Assembly (NCBI GenBank): GCA_964417555.1 | Contig: CAYQIM010000038.1 | Location: 124,001 to 188,000 of the forward strand | Source of the DNA: CAYQIM01 sp964417555 | Lineage (GTDB): Bacteria > Pseudomonadota > Gammaproteobacteria > Diplorickettsiales > Diplorickettsiaceae | Length of the DNA stretch: 64,000 nt | Direction: 5' to 3' | Notes under the pieces: model-generated | Seen by the model: only the letters and a program-made list of their open reading frames with translations | Databases searched by the model: none | Told to the model about the DNA's origin: nothing | Shown: in pieces, positions 55,453 through 63,635 of the stretch | Layout: each line of letters opens with the position of its first letter | How positions within the stretch are numbered: the first letter of the stretch is position 1 | Translations under genes and position numbers: made by a program

Positions 55453-56349
55453 ATGCTATTCATAAAACTTTTAAGCCGTTTAAAAGTGGGTATTGCAGCC
55501 ATACTTTATTTAGTTAACCTTGTATTTTGGTGTATGCCCTTAGCGATTCTGGGCCTGTTTTATTACCTTATTCCTCTGAAAATTTGGCAACAACACTGTA
55601 AACGCTGGATGGAGTTTTTGCCTATCTATTGGATAAAGGGTAATTATCTTATCCAAGAATTAACTACCTCTATTAAATGGGATGTAACGGGTTTAGATAA
55701 ACTTAACTATAACGAATGGTATCTAGTGATTGCGAATCACCAATCTTGGGCGGATATATTGGTCTTACAACGTATTTTTAATGAGAAAATTCCACCGCTA
55801 AAATTTTTCCTGAAAAAGGAGTTACTTTGGACATTGCCTTTTGCTAGCTGGGCTTGCTGGTTATTAGGATTTCCTTTTATGCATCGATACAGTAAAAAAG
55901 TGTTGGCGAAACATCCTGAATTAAAGAATAAAGATATCGAAGCTACTCAGCGGGCTTGTACGAGATTTAAGGAAACTCCAACGACAGTGACTAACTTTAT
56001 TGAAGGAACGCGCTTTACTGAAAAGAAGCGCAAATTACAAGAATCTCCCTATCATTATTTGCTGCGCCCTAAATCGACAGGGATTGGGTTTAGTTTAGCA
56101 GTTTTAGGAGATTTTTTTCATAAAATTCTCAACGTGACAATTATTTATCCACCGAAAAAAGCGAGTTTATGGCACTTTTTATCAGGGGATGTGCATAAAA
56201 TAACCGTACATATAGAAACCATACCTATTACATCAGAGTGGCTAGGCGATTATCAAAATAACCGCCAGTACCGGGCCGAATTCCAACAAAAACTTAATCA
56301 CTTATGGCAGAAAAAAGACAAGCTTATACAAGAAACACAAAAAACTTAA
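55453..56349 (+). CDS. Lysophospholipid acyltransferase family protein (YihG-like)
   Basis: A 298-residue membrane acyltransferase of the PlsC superfamily. The HX4D motif is IANHQSWADILVLQ near residue 95, and the substrate motif is TNFIEGTRFTEKK near 190. A hydrophobic N-terminal segment (about 10-45) anchors it. Size and motif variants resemble YihG-type 1-acylglycerol-3-phosphate acyltransferases. It would acylate lysophosphatidic acid or a related lipid. ATG 55453. Confidence 0.85.
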   Translation: MLFIKLLSRLKVGIAAILYLVNLVFWCMPLAILGLFYYLIPLKIWQQHCKRWMEFLPIYWIKGNYLIQELTTSIKWDVTGLDKLNYNEWYLVIANHQSWADILVLQRIFNEKIPPLKFFLKKELLWTLPFASWACWLLGFPFMHRYSKKVLAKHPELKNKDIEATQRACTRFKETPTTVTNFIEGTRFTEKKRKLQESPYHYLLRPKSTGIGFSLAVLGDFFHKILNVTIIYPPKKASLWHFLSGDVHKITVHIETIPITSEWLGDYQNNRQYRAEFQQKLNHLWQKKDKLIQETQKT

Positions 56350-56380
56350 TTGCGAGTGACTAAAAAATTCTGCTTAAGGG

Positions 56381-58969
56381 TTAAATTTTAAATGCCGTTT
56401 TTAATTCAGCTAATAGTTCAGTTGTTTCACTCGCTATCTGTCCGCTTGTTACTGGATTAAATTTGAAAAATAAACAGTTTCTAGATTTTGTAAAAATATT
56501 TTCTTGAAAAATGGTGTTTGCTGTTTGATAGAGTTCTGTCAATCTATTGGCATCGTTAGTACTGCTCGCGGAAGCGTTAGCAATATAATTTTTTATTTCG
56601 TTAAGGGCGCTTATTCCTTTTTGTTCGAATTCAATCTTTTCCTTTGTGATTTTTTTAAATAAGAGTTTAACGAGCTTTTCACGCCAGTTTAGGTTTTCTC
56701 CCTGGAGTTTTTTTAGGTGAGTATTAATTTTTTCTGCTACGCTATCAAGTTTTATACTGAAACTATTGAGCCTTAAGCTATTAAATTCCTCGATGATAGG
56801 TTCGAGTTTGCTTTTGATTGGCGCTTGGTCAGATAAAAGTAAATCTATTTTCTTTAAAAATTCTCTATTTTCCTGTGTTATTGGCGACTCATTAAGCTCG
56901 GATAATTTCGTTTTTATGGCTTGTTTAGATTCTGTAGAAATTTCTTCAATTTTGGTTTCATAATGGGTTACAAACTTTTTAAATTCGACATCGATTGAAT
57001 CAAAGGGATATTCAGATAAATATGCATCGTCTATTGATAGTTGCGTTAACTGTTGTTTTATAGGGGCTAATTGAGTAGCAAACGCTTCTTTCTCAAACGG
57101 TTCTATTGCAGAGCCGTATAAGTCTGCAGCGAACAAGGTTATTTTTTCTTCTATCCTTAATCTTTCTTCATTAACGGCTTTAATTTTATCTTTTTTTAAG
57201 TTTAACAACTCGGCCATGATACCTTCAAGTTCACTTCTTTTTAAGCTAGGGTTAGCTAATAAAGCTTTTAATTTTTCAGAAAAATGGGTATTTTTAAGTG
57301 TCGTTGTATCCCGCTGGATAAGTTGTAGCTTTGCTCGAATATTTTCAGCCGATTGTTGATTAGTGGCAGAGATTTTTAATTCAAAAGCAGCTTTAAACGA
57401 GGCAAATTTTTTTCTTAGGGAATCTAGGTTTTCTTTATTTAGACATAAAAAATTATCTTCAGTGAGATTTTTAGTCTCGGATTTTAAGTTTTTTAGTTGG
57501 TTAATAAGTTCAGTACTAGGAAATTCATTGGTAGTAATTTCGTATAATTCCTTAGAAACTTCTGTTAAGTTTATTTCAATTTCTGCAAGTTCGCTTTGCA
57601 TAGTTGCAATAGCTCGTTTTCTGGCTAGAATAACTTGTTGGTTTTTTAGTTCATAGTCTTTCTTTAGGGTTGCTAATTGGGGCGAAAGGATAGCGATTTC
57701 ATTTTTCAGTCCCTCTATTTTCTGTAAAGACAAGCAGCCGTCAATTAATTCTTTATTAATTTCGGCTAGTAATTCTGTATACTTTATATAGATAGGATGC
57801 TTTTCAAATTCAAAGACTACTTCATCAGCTAATGTTTGCTTAAATGCATCTAGTTTATTTTCGTCTATAAGCTTATTTTTTTCTGTTGATAGTCCAGTTT
57901 TTCTTGCAAAAACGATTTCATAAGAGATTTGTTTGTAGGCTGCTAATTTTTCTCTTAAATCCCTATAGAAATTAGTATAAATATTTTTTCTTTTATTATA
58001 ACCGGCTTCTGAAATAGAAAGTAAATTTTCTTGAAACTTTTTCAACATGCTTTCACAAACAGATAATTTTTCGTTAAATAGTTCTTCCTCCTCTATCTTT
58101 ATAAGAATATCATCTGCGAAAAGGGTTTTTTTCAATTCTAGTTTGAACAGTGTTAACTTTTCAATCGCGTTAGTGACAAAATTGTTCCTTTCCGTTAAAT
58201 TCTGTTCATATTCTTGCAATATGTCCTCTTTTTGAACGTAAATACTTGCTATAGTATCGTTTAGGGTTGCTAATCTTTGTTTGTCCGTTGCTATTATGGG
58301 TATATGGAGAAAATTTTCTTCATTCGTTATTAATTCATTGAAATCAGCTAGCAATAATTCTAATTTTTTCAATAATTCCGAATATTGATTTTTATTTTTT
58401 GAATCAAAGACATTATTGGTAAATATAAGTAATTTATCTTTTATTTCTTCTAATTTTTCATATTCTTTTGTTAGATCGCTAAGAATTTTTTTCTTATTTT
58501 CTATTTCTTTTGGTAGTTCATTGAAATCAATAAATACGTTAAAAGGTTCTAGTAAACCAAGAAATATTTCTCTAGCTGGTATTTCATGACAATATTTATT
58601 TAGGTTAAGACTTAATTTTACTAGTAGTTTTTTTAGTTCAGCATTATAAAAATCACTTCCAATTTCTGACTTCATTAAATTCATTTCCCGAATTAATCTA
58701 TTAATTTCAGCTTCGAAATACTTTGCATGTGCTGATGAGATTTCTGCAGGATAAACTAAATAGAAAATTGGCGAATTAATTTCTGTTAAATTAGCATTAC
58801 CATTTTTAAAAGTTTTATGTTTAGCAATAAAATCACTATTTCCATCACGCGCTACTAATACTAAATGATAGTCTAATTTTTTAGCTTTAATATTTATAGT
58901 AAATTTTTTTTCTTTTTTGTCGAAATTAATTGAAAAATTTTTTTTATTTAGCGTTTGTGGTTCTGGCAT
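56381..58969 (-). CDS. Large coiled-coil unknown protein (secreted-effector candidate)
   Basis: An 862-residue, strongly AT-rich gene with no recognised family. Almost the entire protein after about residue 90 is Lys/Glu/Leu-rich predicted helix and coiled coil (for example KKILSDLTKEYEKLEEIKDK and LNEKIKTLSP-like repeats). There is no signal peptide or transmembrane helix. The start, ATG 58969, lies downstream of an extremely AT-rich stretch (about 58985-59075). The C-terminal SETTELLAELKTAFKI has spaced glutamates and terminal hydrophobics, reminiscent of the E-block signal of Dot/Icm substrates. This is suggestive only. The composition differs sharply from both neighbours. Confidence 0.55.
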   Translation of the reverse strand: MPEPQTLNKKNFSINFDKKEKKFTINIKAKKLDYHLVLVARDGNSDFIAKHKTFKNGNANLTEINSPIFYLVYPAEISSAHAKYFEAEINRLIREMNLMKSEIGSDFYNAELKKLLVKLSLNLNKYCHEIPAREIFLGLLEPFNVFIDFNELPKEIENKKKILSDLTKEYEKLEEIKDKLLIFTNNVFDSKNKNQYSELLKKLELLLADFNELITNEENFLHIPIIATDKQRLATLNDTIASIYVQKEDILQEYEQNLTERNNFVTNAIEKLTLFKLELKKTLFADDILIKIEEEELFNEKLSVCESMLKKFQENLLSISEAGYNKRKNIYTNFYRDLREKLAAYKQISYEIVFARKTGLSTEKNKLIDENKLDAFKQTLADEVVFEFEKHPIYIKYTELLAEINKELIDGCLSLQKIEGLKNEIAILSPQLATLKKDYELKNQQVILARKRAIATMQSELAEIEINLTEVSKELYEITTNEFPSTELINQLKNLKSETKNLTEDNFLCLNKENLDSLRKKFASFKAAFELKISATNQQSAENIRAKLQLIQRDTTTLKNTHFSEKLKALLANPSLKRSELEGIMAELLNLKKDKIKAVNEERLRIEEKITLFAADLYGSAIEPFEKEAFATQLAPIKQQLTQLSIDDAYLSEYPFDSIDVEFKKFVTHYETKIEEISTESKQAIKTKLSELNESPITQENREFLKKIDLLLSDQAPIKSKLEPIIEEFNSLRLNSFSIKLDSVAEKINTHLKKLQGENLNWREKLVKLLFKKITKEKIEFEQKGISALNEIKNYIANASASSTNDANRLTELYQTANTIFQENIFTKSRNCLFFKFNPVTSGQIASETTELLAELKTAFKI

Positions 58970-59161
58970 GATAGTAACTCTTATTTAATTTTTTAAATAA
59001 TCTATCATTATTTTTTCAAAAAATAAAATTTTATTTTATTATTAAAAATAATTTTTATTTTTTTTATTATTTTATGAAGGAGGCTATAAGTAGGATTAGG
59101 AAGATTTTTTGAAAAACTAGAGTGTAGTTGTCAGGGATAATGTGATTCGGACTTTCTTAAA

Positions 59162-60496
59162 TTAAATCGCCCAACCACTTGCATAGAATACAGCTAATGC
59201 AACCGCAATGATCACGGTGCCAAGATTGAGCTTATGCCATTCTTTAGCACATAGACGGCTGATGACTAAGGTACAAAACCCGAGCATAATGCCGGTTACA
59301 ATATTACAAGTTAATACGATAAACACAGCACATAATAACCCTGAAGCGGCATCGACAAAATCAGTAAAATTTAGTTTGGCAACGTTACTTAACATTAATA
59401 GCCCAACATACATCAATGCGGGTGCTGTTGCATAGGCAGGAACTAAATAAGAAAGAGGTGAAATAAATAAGGTAGCGAGAAATAGTAGTCCGACGATTGT
59501 CGCGGTTAAACCGGTTTTTCCGCCTACGGCTGTTCCTGCTGCAGATTCAATGTAAACGGCGGCCGGAGAGGCGCCGACAAAACTAGCAAAAATACTACTC
59601 ACTGAATCAGCGGTTAAGGCTTTAGCCTCATTATTAATTTTTTTATCTTCGCGTAGCAAATTAGCCTGACTGGCAACGGCACGAATAGTACCGCTCGCAT
59701 CAAATATGGCTGTCATAACTAAGGCAAAGATACTCGGCAATACCATGGGCTTTAATGCTCCCATAACATCTAGGTTGAAAAATAGCGACGTACCTTTCGT
59801 ATCTACCAGGTGAGGTAAGGCAAATACTCCTCGATATTTGACGTGAGGATCAAAAATCAAACCGATAATTGAAATAGCGACAATGACCAATAAAATCCCA
59901 CCGGGAAAACGTCTTTTTTCCAGACCAAAGATCACAGCAAGACCTAATAGTGTCATAACCGCGGGAAATGAAGTTAAAGCGCCTAATGTGATAGGCAAAC
60001 CAGCTAATGGATTCTTGATGACCAGGCCCACGTTATTCGCGGCAATCAGTAGCAAAAACAGACCGATACCAATCCCTGTTCCTTGTGCGACGCCTATTGG
60101 TAAGTTACGTAAAATCCAAGAACGAATTCCGGAGACGGAGATAATAGTAAATAACACCCCCATCAAAAATACAGCACCCAACGCGACCGGAATATTAATA
60201 TGTTGGGTTAAAATGATGCTAAAGGTAGTAAAAGCTGTCAGTGAAACAGCACAACCGATGGCCATTGGTAAATTAGCCCATAGACCCATCAGAAGAGAGC
60301 CAAAACCAGCTACTAAGCACGTGGCAACAAAAGCCGTTTCTGGTGAAAAGCCGGCTTGCTTCAACATTCCTGGTATAACTATCACCGAATAGATCATTGC
60401 TAGGAAGGTTGTCAGTCCCGCTAGAATTTCTTGTTTTGCACTACTGCCACGTTCACTGATTTTGAAATATGCATCAAATCGGCTTTTTGGTCTCAT
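59162..60496 (-). CDS. NCS2-family purine permease (AzgA-like)
   Basis: A 444-residue inner-membrane transporter with about 12-14 helices. The signature AGLTTFLAMIYSVIVIPGML near residue 25, GLWANLPMAIGCAVSLTAF and the QGTGIGIGLFLLLIA segment match the AzgA branch of hypoxanthine/guanine/adenine transporters. FVGASPAAVYIESAAGTAVG is the conserved late motif. It would import nucleobases by proton symport, a common trait of intracellular bacteria. The gene is divergent from hemC across 193 bp. Confidence 0.9.
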   Translation of the reverse strand: MRPKSRFDAYFKISERGSSAKQEILAGLTTFLAMIYSVIVIPGMLKQAGFSPETAFVATCLVAGFGSLLMGLWANLPMAIGCAVSLTAFTTFSIILTQHINIPVALGAVFLMGVLFTIISVSGIRSWILRNLPIGVAQGTGIGIGLFLLLIAANNVGLVIKNPLAGLPITLGALTSFPAVMTLLGLAVIFGLEKRRFPGGILLVIVAISIIGLIFDPHVKYRGVFALPHLVDTKGTSLFFNLDVMGALKPMVLPSIFALVMTAIFDASGTIRAVASQANLLREDKKINNEAKALTADSVSSIFASFVGASPAAVYIESAAGTAVGGKTGLTATIVGLLFLATLFISPLSYLVPAYATAPALMYVGLLMLSNVAKLNFTDFVDAASGLLCAVFIVLTCNIVTGIMLGFCTLVISRLCAKEWHKLNLGTVIIAVALAVFYASGWAI

Positions 60497-60689
60497 TACG
60501 CTTCCTCCAAAAGGAATATCAAAAGTACCATTAAATAACTAGATTTTGCTTGTGTTGTAATTGCTGGGCATAGTAATCATCTTAAAATATAAATACAACT
60601 GTTATTTTAGATGATTGAATAAGTTCAAAATGCAATAAAAATGGATTCTTGTATACTTCAGCTTTAAAATTTACTGGATGGGGTGAGTT

Positions 60690-61634
60690 TTGGCAGCAAA
60701 GAAACATTTGCGGATAGCAACGCGAAAAAGTCTTTTAGCCTATTGGCAGGCTAATGCAATTAAAAAGCAATTGGAAGCGCGTTATCCGTCCATAGAGGTA
60801 GAACTTTTTCCTCTCATTACGGAAGGTGATAGACACCTAGCCAGTTCATTAAGCAAGCTAGGTGGTAAAGGTCTTTTTGTGAAAGAGTTAGAAAGCGCTT
60901 TGCTCAATGGGCAAGCAGATATCGCCGTCCATTCTATGAAAGATATGCCTATGGAACTAGAAAAAGGGTTAACTCTGGCTGCTATTTGTGAACGCGAGGA
61001 TGCTCGAGATGTTTTGATTTCCAAGACCGGAGCGCATCTAACACAATTATCACCCGGTGCTTATGTTGGTTCATCGAGCTTAAGACGTCAGGCGCAGCTC
61101 CTCGCCGTGCGTCCTGATCTTAAGGTTCAACTGCTGCGTGGTAATGTGGATACACGTTTAGAGAAGCTAGCAGTTGGCAAGTATGATGCGATTATTTTAG
61201 CGGCGGCTGGCCTTGTTCGTTTAGAAAAAATAACCTGTATTAGTGAATATTTAGAAATACGCGATTTTTTACCAGCACCAGGCCAGGGCGCTTTGGGAAT
61301 TGAATGTCGATCAGAGGATGTAGAGATACAGAAACTTATCGCTTTCTTAAATCATGAACCGACTTATCATTGTGTGGTGGCTGAGCGTGCGTTGAGCCGA
61401 CAATTAGGAGGTAGTTGCCAGGTACCTATCGCTGCTTATGCGGAGCGTTTTACAGATCAGCAAATACGCTTACGCGGTTTGGTGGCAAGACCCGATGGAA
61501 GCTTGCTGATACACGTAGAAAAGTTTGGAACTATTGAAGAGGCTGAAAAATTAGGAGTTATTGCGGCAAAGGAATTAATAAGTCAAGGCGCTGATGCAAT
61601 TTTGCAAGCACTTTTATATACCGCTCGTTCCTGA
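60690..61634 (+). CDS. hemC: Hydroxymethylbilane synthase (porphobilinogen deaminase)
   Basis: A 314-residue heme-pathway enzyme. The dipyrromethane cofactor Cys is C243 in GGSCQVPIAAY; LRIATRKSLLAYWQA starts the protein, and HSMKDMP at 81-87 and SSSLRRQAQL are active-site segments. The start is TTG 60690 after GGGGTGAG. The last residues LLYTARS-stop are encoded by the end of an R1 repeat (tataccgctcg), so the repeat has fixed the C-terminus. No hemD follows, unlike many gammaproteobacteria. Confidence 0.96.
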   Translation: MAAKKHLRIATRKSLLAYWQANAIKKQLEARYPSIEVELFPLITEGDRHLASSLSKLGGKGLFVKELESALLNGQADIAVHSMKDMPMELEKGLTLAAICEREDARDVLISKTGAHLTQLSPGAYVGSSSLRRQAQLLAVRPDLKVQLLRGNVDTRLEKLAVGKYDAIILAAAGLVRLEKITCISEYLEIRDFLPAPGQGALGIECRSEDVEIQKLIAFLNHEPTYHCVVAERALSRQLGGSCQVPIAAYAERFTDQQIRLRGLVARPDGSLLIHVEKFGTIEEAEKLGVIAAKELISQGADAILQALLYTARS

Positions 61635-61747
61635 AGATGAGAATTTTTTATGCTTACCGCGAGAGGAGAGAATCGGGGTTCTCTCCTTGAAAATCCTCAT
61701 CGCTTTTAAAGAAAACAGTTGAAGTTGCGAATTTGCAACTTCAACTG
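61615..61747 (-). repeat. R1 intergenic repeat, copy C (overlaps hemC 3' end)
   Basis: It starts with tataccgctcg inside hemC, contains gaaaatcctcatcgc (the core, inverted) and ends with a perfect hairpin: cagttgaagttgc-gaattt-gcaacttcaactg (61716-61747). Copy B has a different but equally perfect hairpin in the same position. It lies between convergent hemC and nth, so it may terminate both. Confidence 0.75.
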
Positions 61748-61759
61748 TAATAGGTAAGT

Positions 61760-62407
61760 TTAATGTTTGGAAGAGGAAGTGGTTTTGGTGGGATATTCGC
61801 AAAGATCGTTAATGATGCATTCAGGACATTTTGGTTTTCTTGCTAAGCAAGTATAACGTCCATGTAGGATTAGCCAGTGGTGGGCGTTTTTTAAATAAGC
61901 CTTGGGTGTGACTTTAAGTAATATTTTTTCAACTGATAGCGGCGTTTTCCCTGTAGCAAGACCTGTTCTGTTGCTGACACGAAAGATATGGGTATCAACA
62001 GCAATAGTGGGCTGATTAAAAGCGGTATTGAGCACTACGTTCGCTGTTTTACGTCCCACACCGGGCAACTTTTTCAAGGCCTCGCGTTGTTCAGGAATCT
62101 TGCTTTGATATTGGGTCACTAAAATTTCACAGGTTTTTAAAATATTATTTGCTTTCGTATTATATAAGCCGATCGACTTAATATATTCTTTTAAGCCTTG
62201 TAGCTTGAGCGATAGTACTTTTCTAGGGGTATTGGCCTTAGCAAATAATGCTTTGGTGGCTCGATTGACTGATTTATCGGTAGCTTGTGCAGAAAGGATA
62301 ACAGCGATTAATAATTCAAAAGGAGAATGATAAATTAATTCCGTTTGTGGATTTGGGTTTTGTAAATGAAAGCGTTGAAAAATAGCAAGACGCTTTTTTG
62401 CGTTCAT
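61760..62407 (-). CDS. nth: Endonuclease III
   Basis: A 215-residue base-excision DNA glycosylase/lyase for oxidised pyrimidines. The helix-hairpin-helix is LKKLPGVGRKTANVVL (catalytic Lys within, near 118), followed by VDTHIFRVSNRTGLA with the catalytic Asp. The C-terminal 4Fe-4S ligands C-x6-C-x2-C-x5-C (CLARKPKCPECIINDLC) are complete. The start lies 1 bp after the end of the S24 regulator gene, so the two are cotranscribed. Confidence 0.97.
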   Translation of the reverse strand: MNAKKRLAIFQRFHLQNPNPQTELIYHSPFELLIAVILSAQATDKSVNRATKALFAKANTPRKVLSLKLQGLKEYIKSIGLYNTKANNILKTCEILVTQYQSKIPEQREALKKLPGVGRKTANVVLNTAFNQPTIAVDTHIFRVSNRTGLATGKTPLSVEKILLKVTPKAYLKNAHHWLILHGRYTCLARKPKCPECIINDLCEYPTKTTSSSKH

Positions 62408-62408
62408 G

Positions 62409-63068
62409 CTACTTTCTTTTTTTAAAGTCCATTCTAGATTGTACCATTACACCAAGAAATCGATGGGGTTTATCTAATAATAAAGTTTTAAAATCAGCAT
62501 TCAGCGACTTAAGAATGGTTTGTTCGCCGTCTATTAAAACTTGTTTGAAGTTGGGGAGCTGATGTCCTTCAACGTGAACAATAGCGAAATCTAGACTATT
62601 AGGTTCTAGCTCAGGATCGATAAGTAGCATTGTCCCTTCTGGAAAACGAGGTTCCATTGTCGTATCTCTAACGGCAATAGCGTAAGCATGTTGTCCTAAT
62701 TCAATATCCGTTGAGATGGTGGGTAAAGGACCTAATTTTTGCGTCAGCTTAGGCCAAAGCAGTACTTGATCCCATCCTAATATAGGGATCTTTCGCCAAC
62801 CTTGGGCATCCGGATTATAAGTGCCAGGAATGCGGTCAGTAGGTAAGGGTTCATCGCCAATTAACTGACTGATAGATATAGCGAAAAAATTAGCGATGGG
62901 GCTTAGTGTAGCGACTTTAGGGTTATCTGTTTCCCCTGAGCAAATCCGATGTACTACCGGTTGGCCAATGCCTGTACGGCGTGCTAATTCTGATTCATTA
63001 ATATCGATTTCAGCCATCAATCCTTTTAGGATGGCACTCATACTACCATTTTTCATATCATTTTTCAC
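62409..63068 (-). CDS. XRE/CI-type regulator with S24 (LexA-like) domain, nucleophile changed
   Basis: A 219-residue repressor-like protein: an N-terminal HTH (ESELARRTGIGQPVVHRICS, about 26-44) and a C-terminal S24 peptidase fold (AIAVRDTTMEPRFPEGTML at 130-148, KQVLIDGEQTILKSLN at 175-190). In LexA/CI relatives the nucleophile is the Ser of DSM or TSM; here residue 137 is Thr (ACA at 62658-62660). The Lys partner is likely K175. It may bind DNA without self-cleaving, or cleave poorly. Its place directly before nth hints at a DNA-damage link, but this is inference. Confidence 0.85.
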   Translation of the reverse strand: MKNDMKNGSMSAILKGLMAEIDINESELARRTGIGQPVVHRICSGETDNPKVATLSPIANFFAISISQLIGDEPLPTDRIPGTYNPDAQGWRKIPILGWDQVLLWPKLTQKLGPLPTISTDIELGQHAYAIAVRDTTMEPRFPEGTMLLIDPELEPNSLDFAIVHVEGHQLPNFKQVLIDGEQTILKSLNADFKTLLLDKPHRFLGVMVQSRMDFKKRK

Positions 63069-63219
63069 TGATTAATTAGCGGTGATTTTATCTGCTAATT
63101 TTTATAATTTCTAGTGGTTAGTTGGCGAAGTCACAATAACTAGCCCTATGTACTGGCATGAGATTAAAAGAAGGCTTTTCGTGTCAGCTCAAAGAGCCAT
63201 TTTATATGATAGATAAGTC

Positions 63220-63248
63220 TTGTCAGCTGCAAGGATTATGCATAGAAT
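63220..63248 (+). promoter_or_regulatory. Candidate sigma-70 promoter for rpsO-pnp
   Basis: TTGTCA (63220-63225), a 17-bp spacer and TAGAAT (63243-63248): 5/6 matches at each box with ideal spacing. It lies 31 bp before the rpsO ATG, and an AGAGGTAAAAGG ribosome site follows. Confidence 0.6.
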
Positions 63249-63279
63249 AGCGATTCATTTATAAGAGGTAAAAGGTTTT

Positions 63280-63537
63280 ATGTTGGCTAAAAGCGAAATA
63301 ATGGCTAAATATCAGCGGGGCTCAAACGATACGGGGTCGCCAGAGGTTCAGGTAGCTTTGCTATCAAGTGACATCGAACAGCTGAATAGTCATTTCCAAG
63401 CTCATAAAAAAGATAACCATTCACGGCAGGGCTTGTTAAAAAAAGTAGCTTTACGTCGTAAATTGTTAAAGTATTTAAAAAGAGTTGATTTGCAACGCTA
63501 TTCAAGCCTAATTAAACAACTTGGGTTGCGTGGCTAG
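63280..63537 (+). CDS. rpsO: 30S ribosomal protein S15
   Basis: An 85-residue S15. DTGSPEVQVALLSSDIEQLNSH and HSRQGLLKKVALRRKLLKYLKR are the family core; the end YSSLIKQLGLRG matches. It binds 16S helices 20-22 early in 30S assembly. ATG 63280 follows a purine-rich GAGGTAAAAGG. A second ATG at 63301 would cut the first conserved helix. It is followed by pnp, the usual gammaproteobacterial order. Confidence 0.97.
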   Translation: MLAKSEIMAKYQRGSNDTGSPEVQVALLSSDIEQLNSHFQAHKKDNHSRQGLLKKVALRRKLLKYLKRVDLQRYSSLIKQLGLRG

Positions 63538-63588
63538 GTCTTGATTGACGTCATCACTTTGTCATCGAATTTTTGAAACGTTTTATTT

Positions 63589-63614
63589 AAATGGGCGGCA
63601 ATTTTCGCCCATTT
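63589..63614 (+). terminator. Hairpin between rpsO and pnp
   Basis: aaatgggcg and cgcccattt form a 9-bp perfect stem with an 8-base loop, followed by gttattttt. It could end part of the rpsO transcripts or, as in E. coli where an RNase III-cut hairpin sits ahead of pnp, regulate PNPase. Its closeness to the pnp start (about 20 bp) favours a regulatory role. Confidence 0.6.
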
Positions 63615-63635
63615 GTTATTTTTGAGGGAGTGTCA

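Noticed and set aside
59883..60392. 169-residue plus-strand frame opposite the purine permease
   Set aside because: Long antisense frame within a clear transporter gene; Pro/Ile/Thr-rich shadow composition.
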